Source of the DNA: JBDKUD01 sp050943315 | GTDB lineage: Bacteria > Bacillota > Syntrophomonadia > Syntrophomonadales > Syntrophomonadaceae | Assembly: GCA_050943315.1 (NCBI GenBank) | Contig: JBMNOY010000069.1 | Coordinates: forward strand, 1 to 9,565 | DNA: 9,565 bases | Direction of reading: 5' to 3' | In this document: positions 1 to 5,103 of the stretch, one piece after another | Position numbering within the stretch: the first letter of the stretch is position 1 | Layout of the letters: each line of letters starts with the position of its first letter | Translations under genes and position numbers: made by a program | Notes under the pieces: generated by a model | The model's database searches: none | Told to the model about the DNA's origin: nothing | The model's input: the letters and a program-made list of their open reading frames with translations, nothing else

Positions 1-573
1 CCCGACAATCTCTTTCAGCTCCTCGATTATGCTTCCTGGTTCACGGCTTCTCTCCCTGCCGCGGGTATAAGGAACAATACAATAACTACAGAAATTATTA
101 CATCCAAACATAATGTTTACAAAGGCGCTTATCCCCGGTTTGCGTACGGTGGGAAGTGATTCTATTACTGTCCCTTCCCGTTCCCATACCTGTATTACCG
201 GACGATGTTCTTCACTCACCTCGTCTATCAGCAATGGCAGTTCATGAATATTATGAGTTCCAAACACGATGTCGATGTGATGTTTGCGCAGATGTTCCTG
301 TACCTCGGGAAGCTGGGCCATACAACCGCCCAATGCTATAATGAGATCAGGTTTGGTGCGCTTAATACGCATGATCTCGCCCAGTTTGCCAAACACCTTA
401 TTTTCGGCTGAATGACGAACACTGCAAGTATTAAAGATAATAAGGTCAGCCTGCTCCGGTTTTTCGGTACCTCGGTATCCCATGGCTTCTACCAGTCCTG
501 CTATGGTCTCGGAATCCCGGACATTCATTTGACAGCCATAGGTAAGGATAAGATACTTTTTTCCTTCTTCCAT
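1..573 (-). CDS. miaB: tRNA-2-methylthio-N6-dimethylallyladenosine synthase MiaB, N-terminal part
   Basis: This radical-SAM methylthiotransferase converts i6A37 to ms2i6A37 in tRNAs that read UNN codons; it is cytoplasmic. Only the first 191 residues are present and the gene runs off the left edge. The N-terminal UPF0004 domain opens with YLILTYGCQMN and holds the three cysteines of the auxiliary 4Fe-4S cluster (C14, C50 in FNTCSVR, C84 in GGCMAQ). The radical SAM domain begins at about residue 148 with FGCNNFCSYCIVPYTRGRE, giving the CxxxCxxC triad C158/C162/C165. The QMN and YTRGRERSR wording favours MiaB over MtaB or RimO. The ATG at 571-573 is the only sensible start; an AAAGAGG sequence lies about 15 bases upstream, which is rather distant. 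The gene is divergent from the ankyrin gene, so its promoter must lie in 574-801, but no clear -35/-10 pair was found. The family assignment rests on these motifs and is firm. Confidence 0.95.
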   Translation of the reverse strand, partial: MEEGKKYLILTYGCQMNVRDSETIAGLVEAMGYRGTEKPEQADLIIFNTCSVRHSAENKVFGKLGEIMRIKRTKPDLIIALGGCMAQLPEVQEHLRKHHIDIVFGTHNIHELPLLIDEVSEEHRPVIQVWEREGTVIESLPTVRKPGISAFVNIMFGCNNFCSYCIVPYTRGRERSREPGSIIEELKEIVG

Positions 574-718
574 ATTTAACCGTATTAACCTCTTTCTTAT
601 GCATTAGATTTATTATCATATTACCCCAGTTTAAATAAAAAATAAAATGCAGTAATATTGATTTTTAATTATTATGCACGATTAATAGTAGACTCCGCAC
701 TCTTTCCGGTTATTTCCT

Positions 719-747
719 TTGTCCGTAATACCTGATTAAGGTAACAT
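719..747 (+). promoter_or_regulatory. weak candidate promoter for the ankyrin gene
   Basis: TTGTCC (719-724) and TAACAT (742-747) are separated by 17 bases, a poor match to the sigma-A consensus. The -10 region overlaps a short inverted repeat, TACCT-gatta-AGGTA (729-743), which might be an operator. It leads to the gene starting at 802. The assignment is tentative; no other structure stands out in the 228-base divergent gap at 574-801, which is mostly AT-rich. Confidence 0.25.
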
Positions 748-801
748 TATAAAAGGCAAGGCTTTACTAATGAATGGTTCTAATAAAAGGAGTACAATAC
801 A

Positions 802-1335
802 ATGAATTACGCTGTTGATAATAACATACTTTTGGAAATAATTAAAAAAGGTGAAGTTAACGAAGTAAGACAACTCATAAAAAACGGAGCGGACGTTAAT
901 GCCGTTAGTGTTAATTCAGCTACTATTACCGGCAGTACCGCTTTAACGGAAGCCGTAATGTCCGGCAACCTCGAGATTGTTAGTTTACTTCTTGATGCCG
1001 GGGCTGATCCTAACAAAACCACCAAACTTAGAAAATCAGCATTAAACATTGCAGCTATTGCAGGTTTTACTAAGATAGCGGAAAAGCTCATCGAAGCTGG
1101 GGCAGATATTAACTTCAGAGACCAATATGGTTTTACCCCATTAATGAGAGCTGCTTATTATGGTTGTACAGACATTGTAAAGATGTTGGTAAAAGCAGGG
1201 GCAGACCTGGATGTGAGAACCTCTAAAGGGCATTTGAAAGCAGATGGAATGAGTGCACTTGACTGGGCAATTTATAGAGGAAACAGTGAAATTGCTCAAA
1301 TTCTTGAGGAAGCAAGTAACCTTCCTCAATCATAA
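802..1335 (+). CDS. ankyrin-repeat protein, 177 aa
   Basis: The protein is made almost entirely of ankyrin repeats, with no signal peptide, membrane helix or catalytic domain, so it is expected to be a cytoplasmic protein-protein interaction module. Five repeats can be seen at about residues 8-36, 44-73, 77-106, 110-139 and 147-172. Recurrent signatures are G-x-T/S-x-L-x-x-A (GSTALTEA, GFTPLMRA, GMSALDWA) followed by hairpins ending in AGAD or NGADVN. The first repeat is a capping variant lacking TPLH. The ATG is preceded by AAAAGGAG (785-792) with a 9-base spacer, a good RBS. It stands alone on the plus strand between leftward genes and converges on the thioredoxin-fold gene, with a terminator hairpin between them. 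Bacterial ankyrin proteins often act as partners or inhibitors of neighbouring enzymes, but no partner is encoded here, so the function is unknown. Confidence 0.9.
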   Translation: MNYAVDNNILLEIIKKGEVNEVRQLIKNGADVNAVSVNSATITGSTALTEAVMSGNLEIVSLLLDAGADPNKTTKLRKSALNIAAIAGFTKIAEKLIEAGADINFRDQYGFTPLMRAAYYGCTDIVKMLVKAGADLDVRTSKGHLKADGMSALDWAIYRGNSEIAQILEEASNLPQS

Positions 1336-1426
1336 AACGTTTTCGGACCATAAGTTTAAGACCGATATCTACAAACTCATTGTAGTCTAGAATTGATAGT
1401 TGTGTATACGTTACCGTAGTTTTGGG

Positions 1427-1462
1427 AAAAAAAGAAAATTGCTCCACAGAGCAATTTTCTTT
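1427..1462 (-). terminator. strong intrinsic terminator between convergent genes
   Basis: A perfect 14-bp stem (1431-1444 with 1449-1462) closes a CACA loop. On the minus strand the right arm runs straight into further T residues, giving seven Ts in a row, so it is best oriented for the leftward gene ending at 1480. Because the arms are symmetrical and the plus-strand arm also ends in CTTT, it may also stop transcripts from the ankyrin gene ending at 1335. Confidence 0.85.
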
Positions 1463-1479
1463 AACACTATAACCTAAAT

Positions 1480-1848
1480 CTATCCGGCCGTTCCTTCCTG
1501 GGCTATTATTTCCTCGATACATTTCTTAATTTCAGCTGACATAATGGCACCGGCAAACCGGGGACGTCCGTTTATTATTGTGATCGGATAAGAGTACCCC
1601 ATTCTCAGCACCTTATTCATTAAAGGATACTTATCCAGACCTTCTTTGTCTACATCTACATATTTAACAGCTACCCGGTCCTGGTAGGCCTTACTTAGTT
1701 CCTGGGCTAGTTTATCGGTCAATTCTGCATAGTTTACATTTGAACCGCAGCTACCTGCTGCAGAGCAGTCGCTGGTGCAGCTTCACCCTCCGCTGAATAC
1801 CTGAGTGCCCTGAAGAATCTCTACGGTTATTACCTTTTCATCAGGCAT
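1480..1848 (-). CDS. thioredoxin-fold protein with in-frame TGA, candidate selenoprotein (122 aa including Sec22)
   Basis: Reading from the ATG at 1846-1848 gives 21 codons, a TGA at 1783-1785, then 100 more codons to a TAG. The ATG has the best RBS in the window: AGGAGG at 1856-1861, 7 bases upstream. Around the TGA the protein reads FSGG-U-SCTSDCSAAGSC, so Sec22 would join C24, C28 and C34. The rest fits a thioredoxin-like fold: strand VITVEIL (6-12), helix about 40-55, strand VAVKYVDVD (59-67), a cis-Pro-like YPITIING (87-94) and C-terminal helix 104-116. Without the TGA the gene would start at a TTG (1722) with no RBS and lose its first strand and redox centre. A stem-loop directly after the TGA could be a bacterial SECIS. 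TGA is not reassigned here, since fetB ends with it. A Trx-like redox or thiol role is inferred. The alternative is a nonsense-mutated pseudogene or a sequence error. The layout loosely recalls YuzD-type small disulfide oxidoreductases, but I do not recognise the exact family. Confidence 0.72.
1744..1785 (-). promoter_or_regulatory. candidate bacterial SECIS stem-loop just 3' of the in-frame TGA
   Basis: Numbering the U of the UGA as 1, bases 10-42 can fold as ACC/GGU, AGC/GCU, a single A-U pair and a 5-bp stem CUGCU/AGCAG closing a CUGC tetraloop at 23-26 (1760-1763), with small bulges between. The apical loop lies at about the same distance from UGA as in E. coli fdhF. The loop does not contain the typical GU, although an unpaired G and a U occur at 32-33. 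A competing fold pairs GCUGC (5-9) with GCAGC (25-29). The fold was made by hand and has not been energy-tested. Confidence 0.45.
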
Positions 1849-1888
1849 AATAATCCCTCCTATTAATGTCAAGCGACCTATATGTTGC

Positions 1889-1917
1889 ATAATAACAGTA
1901 AATTATAAAAAAAACAA
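1889..1917 (-). promoter_or_regulatory. candidate sigma-A promoter for the thioredoxin-fold gene
   Basis: On the minus strand TTGTTT (1912-1917) and TATTAT (1889-1894) are spaced by exactly 17 bases, placing a start near 1882 and a leader of about 34 bases before the ATG. The -10 matches 5 of 6 bases but the -35 only 3 of 6, and the -35 overlaps the terminator T-tract of the upstream gene. An own promoter is plausible because a terminator separates the two genes. Confidence 0.35.
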
Positions 1918-1937
1918 TGGATGCTTACTTATCCATT
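1907..1937 (-). terminator. intrinsic terminator of the DUF77 gene, with the stop codon in its loop
   Basis: On the minus strand AATGGAT (1931-1937) pairs with ATCCATT (1916-1922) around an 8-base loop, then one G and eight Ts (1907-1914). The TAA of the DUF77 gene (1925-1927) lies in the loop, so the last codons form the left arm of the terminator. The stem is short (7 bp) but the T-tract is strong. Confidence 0.6.
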
Positions 1938-2230
1938 TTTCCGCGCACGGAGTTGAGTTTTTGTTCCATGGATGATTTTTTGTCTCTGCGGTCATCAATT
2001 CTGACGGTGGTTGATACGCGCATAGCTCCATTTGCAAACGGAACCTCATGCATTTTCTGAACCAACTCAAAAATCACATCCAGATCCCCCTCAATGATAG
2101 ACCCCATTGGAGTCAACAAGGGTTTAATTCTCTCATCTTCCTCCAATATCTTGTGACAATTGGCAACATAGGTGCTCAAACTTGTACTCCCGGTTCCCAT
2201 TGGTATAATCGTTACTTCAGCAATAGCCAC
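1925..2230 (-). CDS. MTH1187 family (DUF77/PF01910) thiamine-binding-type protein, 101 aa
   Basis: A small cytoplasmic protein of the MTH1187/YkoF-like family, a ferredoxin-like fold that assembles into oligomers; several relatives bind thiamine or its pyrimidine moiety. Family signatures are the N-terminal strand AIAEVTIIPMGTGSTSLSTYVA, then LTPMGSIIEGDLDVIFELVQKMHEVPFANGAMRVSTTVRIDDRRDK; the TPMG, EGD and R-V-x-T-x-x-x-I-D-D-R-R-D elements are diagnostic. The length (101 aa) is normal. The start is GTG at 2230, with GGGAGG (2239-2244) 8 bases upstream. The gene lies 27 bases after the GIY-YIG gene and is probably co-transcribed with it; its own end is folded into a terminator. No thiamine genes are nearby, so the ligand and physiological role are inferred only from the family. 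Confidence 0.88.
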   Translation of the reverse strand: MAIAEVTIIPMGTGSTSLSTYVANCHKILEEDERIKPLLTPMGSIIEGDLDVIFELVQKMHEVPFANGAMRVSTTVRIDDRRDKKSSMEQKLNSVRGKMDK

Positions 2231-2257
2231 AATAATTACCTCCCGAAATGAAATATC

Positions 2258-2509
2258 TTATTTTAAACCACAGTTGGTCACCAATTTGAGTTTTTCCCAC
2301 CGGGATAGTTTTTTTATAGCGTGTTCCCTTTTGAGTGCTTCCCCTTTACTGGCGAACTCTTCGTAATACCGTAACTTAACCGGGAACCTGGTACGGGTAT
2401 ATTTGGCCCCGTGGCCGCTGTTATGGACAATGATCCTTTGCTTAAGGTCAGTAGTCCAACCCGTGTATAAGGTTCCGTCGTTACACTCCACAATATAAAC
2501 ATAGTTCAC
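2258..2509 (-). CDS. GIY-YIG domain protein, UPF0213 (YazA/YhbQ) family, 83 aa
   Basis: A stand-alone GIY-YIG nuclease-fold protein. The two signature strands are YVYIVEC (3-9) and LYTGWT (14-19), followed by the conserved arginine in DLKQRIIVHNSGHGAKYTRTR and a glutamate region KGEALKREHAIKKLSRWEK typical of the YazA/YhbQ group. The length matches the family (about 80-100 aa). These proteins are widespread, and DNA binding or nuclease activity has been suggested for some members; the role here is unknown. The start is GTG at 2509 with a modest GGGTGG about 8 bases upstream; an in-frame TAA just before it rules out a longer form. It lies 57 bases downstream of the germination operon and directly before the DUF77 gene. 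Confidence 0.9.
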   Translation of the reverse strand: MNYVYIVECNDGTLYTGWTTDLKQRIIVHNSGHGAKYTRTRFPVKLRYYEEFASKGEALKREHAIKKLSRWEKLKLVTNCGLK

Positions 2510-2534
2510 CAGTTAAACCACCCTTAATGATTTC

Positions 2535-2558
2535 TATATATTATATTATATTATATTA
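2535..2558 (-). repeat. AT-only 5-bp tandem repeat with three overlapping TATAAT boxes
   Basis: The 24-base tract at 2535-2558 is built from a 5-base unit (ATATT). On the minus strand it contains three overlapping perfect TATAAT hexamers (2540-2545, 2545-2550, 2550-2555), 30-45 bases before the GIY-YIG GTG start. They could serve as -10 elements, but no good -35 is found at 16-18 bases. It may simply be low-complexity spacer. Confidence 0.45.
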
Positions 2559-2566
2559 CTAACAAC

Positions 2567-2797
2567 TCACTGAACAGTATACTCTCCCGGTATAATAACT
2601 CTAATAATTCTTTCCATCACAACTGCCGGACTGGGTGGTGCCTGATCCACAGCTACTAATATACTGAGTGTAAGACCTACAGCAATAAGGAAAAAATAAA
2701 TAGCCATAGTTTTATGGCGCTGATTTGTTTCCAACAGCCCTCGGAGATCAATCAGTACTAGCGCTCCAAAAAGTACAATCAGGCCTAGAACCCGCAT
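2567..2797 (-). CDS. small two-helix membrane protein, probable D subunit of the germinant receptor (76 aa)
   Basis: The product has two hydrophobic helices, at about residues 3-22 (VLGLIVLFGALVLIDL) and 32-50 (AIYFFLIAVGLTLSILVAV), joined by a short polar loop (ETNQRHKT), with a 26-residue C-terminal tail. Size, topology and position immediately after a gerB gene match the small D proteins found with many Bacillus germinant receptor operons, which modulate receptor function. That identity is an inference from architecture, not from a recognised motif. I chose the ATG at 2795-2797 because AGGAG (2806-2810) lies 8 bases upstream; a GTG at 2815 would add six residues but has no RBS. It starts 27 bases after the gerB-type gene and is the last gene of the A-C-B-D operon. 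No hairpin terminator is visible after it. Confidence 0.8.
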   Translation of the reverse strand: MRVLGLIVLFGALVLIDLRGLLETNQRHKTMAIYFFLIAVGLTLSILVAVDQAPPSPAVVMERIIRVIIPGEYTVQ

Positions 2798-2824
2798 AAA
2801 AAGCTCTCCTTTCACATTACCCCA

Positions 2825-3910
2825 TTATTTTGGCGCAGCTTTTTTCTTAAACCATAAAACAAAAAGAACTACTAACGGAATAAAAATTTGAAACGGTAAA
2901 ACATAGTAGGGGTATATTTCCCCTACCCAGGCAAAGAACTGGTGAATATTGGTAAAATTCCATATTGATATCATCACCATTAAGGCTGCCATAGGAAATA
3001 CAAACGGTTTATAATCCTCCAGGTTGAAAAGCCGGGTAATTCCTAAAGCACATGCATATAAATAAGTAACTGTCTCGGCACCGCTGCCTATAAAAAGGCT
3101 AGCTACAACTGTGGGAGACACATCCACCGGACGGGGGATAATCAAGGCTGAGGCCTGGGCGGGATAAGTCTGATTTTCCAGTAAAGCCGGGCCTAAAACC
3201 ATGATATCTCTAAAAAGGGTAATCAAAATGATAAAGCCTCCTATCGCTACCGCTAAGAGTCCAATCTTTTTAAAATTTGTATGCTGGTTCCCCACTGTGA
3301 AGATTACCAGTAACAATACCAATTCCCCAAAGGGAAACGCAAGGGTGCTAAAACCAGCCTTGAGAACAGGTTTATAGCCGTGTTCCAAAAAAGGGAGCAG
3401 ATTGCCGGGATCGATTTGCGGTATTTGCAATATGGTAACGGTAAAAATGAATAAAATAAAAAAAATAACAACCAGCCCAGCTACTCTGCCCACCACTTCC
3501 AGACCCTGTTTAATCGCATAGGCTACATTTACAAGCAGCAATGCGCTAATAAAAAGAATCGGTGTTTGAGAATATCTTACGGTTACAGCATATTCCCCGA
3601 ATTCTCTGACTACCAGCGCACCATTATAAATGAAGTACCATATATAGGTGACAATTAATATACTGCCCAGGTATTTGCCGAAACACTCTTTCAAGAGGTC
3701 AAACAGGTTTTGAGAAGGGTTTAATTTAATGATTGATACGTATATAAGCATTAAAATCATTCCCCCAGCCCAACCGAGAATAAATCCCAGCCAACTATCC
3801 TGGTAGGCTTTAGCACCGACCGCCGGGTTAAGAATAGACATATCCCCTAAAGTGAATGCAAGTAACCATAAAAACAATGTTAAACCGGATATTCTTTCGA
3901 CCTTAGACAT
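2825..3910 (-). CDS. gerKB: spore germination receptor B subunit, GerAB/GerKB family
   Basis: A polytopic protein of the Spore_permease family (PF03845, APC superfamily) that forms the membrane-embedded germinant-binding B subunit of a GerA-type receptor in the spore inner membrane. About ten hydrophobic helices span the 361 residues; the first begins near residue 8 (SGLTLFLWLLAFTLGDMSIL). The family-typical N-terminus (VERISGLTLF), NPAVGAKAYQDSWLGF, a long FTVTILQIPQIDPGNLLPFLEHG loop and a basic C-terminus (WFKKKAAPK) are visible. I chose the ATG at 3908-3910, preceded by GGGTGA at 5-6 bases; a GTG at 3917-3919 is also possible and adds three residues. Either way the gene overlaps the end of the C-subunit gene, which implies translational coupling. 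The germinant cannot be told from sequence. Confidence 0.93.
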   Translation of the reverse strand: MSKVERISGLTLFLWLLAFTLGDMSILNPAVGAKAYQDSWLGFILGWAGGMILMLIYVSIIKLNPSQNLFDLLKECFGKYLGSILIVTYIWYFIYNGALVVREFGEYAVTVRYSQTPILFISALLLVNVAYAIKQGLEVVGRVAGLVVIFFILFIFTVTILQIPQIDPGNLLPFLEHGYKPVLKAGFSTLAFPFGELVLLLVIFTVGNQHTNFKKIGLLAVAIGGFIILITLFRDIMVLGPALLENQTYPAQASALIIPRPVDVSPTVVASLFIGSGAETVTYLYACALGITRLFNLEDYKPFVFPMAALMVMISIWNFTNIHQFFAWVGEIYPYYVLPFQIFIPLVVLFVLWFKKKAAPK

Positions 3911-5078
3911 TTGGTTCACCCACTTGTCTTTTAATTAAGCCTGCTCTTCGAATCTTTGATTCAACTTCAATCTCAACCGGAAGCGTAGAGAATATTTCAT
4001 TCCAGTCATTTTCAACCTGCCGCCAGTATTGTAAATGATGCCTGTGTACAATATCCCCGAAGCCAAAAATATCAATCTTATAATCCTGGGCACGGTTGAT
4101 GGTTTTCATAACATCTCTTTTTATAACCTGGGCAGTTTCTTTTTCCAGTCTGGTAACCTGATCAAAAGAGGTTAAATCGCCTCCGCCTTGCTGCTCTCCT
4201 AGATTACCCTCCTGTTTGATTTGTATATTCAATATTGGGTTACCGTCTTTAAACCTAACACCCAATTTGGTCTGAGAGCGAGTGATTTCGATGGCTATTT
4301 TTCCCTGGGGGTCAAACGGGTTAGTGATGTTGATAATACCGCTTTCAACTTTATTTTGGGTAAACAAATATCCGGTTATTTCCTGCGGAGTCAACCAACC
4401 GGCAAGTTTATCCTTATCAAATACCGCTCCTCCGGTATAAATCAGGTCCACTACAGTCAGCTTTTCCTTATTACTTGGAACGGCGACGATACCTATTACG
4501 GCATTTGTGCCCATGCTATCGAGACTTTTCAAGATTTCATTAAGTTGGCAGTCCTTTATTTTAGGCAAGACCTTACGATTCCTCAGTGTATCAGCTATCT
4601 CCACAGCCGGAATATCTTCCAAATCGGATTCAATCGTCAATACTTCCCTGGCCGTAGTGTTTCGTGCAATTAACACCAGACTGCGTTTGTCCGGCTCAGT
4701 ATCCCGGGCAAACCAATCTAAAGCATCAGATATACCCTCGCGGGCAACATCCTCCCCGATAACTATTACTTGAATTTGGCCGTAATAAAGTCTTTTATTG
4801 CCTTTGGTCGCCATGTTCCTTACCGCATCAAATACCGTGACTCCCTGGCAGGTAAAGGTTTCTGTTACCCTAATAGTGCTTCCCTGTTTACGGGCACCTA
4901 TGGCCGATGGTTTAACGACCTGTACCGTATACTCATATTTCCCATTACTGGATTTGTCCAGCCCGGCCCCAACTACAAAAATCCGGTCCTTTAAATCGAT
5001 ATTGTCCCAGCATCCAGTAACAAAAACAGGTATTAATAGAAGAACCATTACTATTATTTTTTTTCTAACTTTTAACAT
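3903..5078 (-). CDS. gerKC: spore germination receptor C subunit, Ger(x)C lipoprotein
   Basis: The lipoprotein subunit of the germinant receptor, anchored to the outer face of the spore inner membrane. The N-terminus has basic residues, a hydrophobic core IIVMVLLLIPVFV and a lipobox VTGC with the acylated cysteine at residue 23, followed by the family-typical WDNIDLKDR. Then come the Ger(x)C domains, with motifs FVVGAGLDK, RLYYGQIQVIVIGEDVA and FARDTEPDKRS in the N-terminal half and a C-terminal domain from about residue 215 (YTGGAVFDKDKLAGWL). At 391 aa the length is normal. I chose the ATG at 5076-5078 because AGAAGGAAG lies about 7 bases upstream and the signal peptide then starts correctly; an ATG at 5097-5099 would add seven polar residues and has a poorer RBS. 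The gene lies just after the A gene and overlaps the B gene, so all are one transcript. Confidence 0.93.
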   Translation of the reverse strand: MLKVRKKIIVMVLLLIPVFVTGCWDNIDLKDRIFVVGAGLDKSSNGKYEYTVQVVKPSAIGARKQGSTIRVTETFTCQGVTVFDAVRNMATKGNKRLYYGQIQVIVIGEDVAREGISDALDWFARDTEPDKRSLVLIARNTTAREVLTIESDLEDIPAVEIADTLRNRKVLPKIKDCQLNEILKSLDSMGTNAVIGIVAVPSNKEKLTVVDLIYTGGAVFDKDKLAGWLTPQEITGYLFTQNKVESGIINITNPFDPQGKIAIEITRSQTKLGVRFKDGNPILNIQIKQEGNLGEQQGGGDLTSFDQVTRLEKETAQVIKRDVMKTINRAQDYKIDIFGFGDIVHRHHLQYWRQVENDWNEIFSTLPVEIEVESKIRRAGLIKRQVGEPNV

Positions 5079-5103
5079 GATTAATCTTCCTTCTGGCATA
5101 ATT

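Noticed and set aside
156..411. Two plus-strand open frames at the left edge
   Set aside because: Both lie opposite miaB, whose cluster and radical SAM cysteines are clear on the minus strand.
1223..1522. Minus-strand 99-codon frame across the terminator region
   Set aside because: It overlaps the ankyrin gene and the terminator hairpin and looks like the antisense of these; no RBS or family resemblance.
1480..1722. Taking the 80-residue frame from the TTG at 1722 as the complete gene
   Set aside because: The TTG has no RBS, the truncated protein lacks the first strand of the fold, and the in-frame upstream region has an excellent RBS and start codon.
1783..1785. Reassigned genetic code with TGA as Trp
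   Set aside because: fetB ends naturally with TGA at the usual family length, and the other genes contain no internal TGA. Selenocysteine or mutation are the remaining options.
1867..1872. Perfect TTGACA on the minus strand as a -35 for the thioredoxin-fold gene
   Set aside because: It lies just before the RBS, so its -10 would fall at or after the start codon; taken as coincidence.
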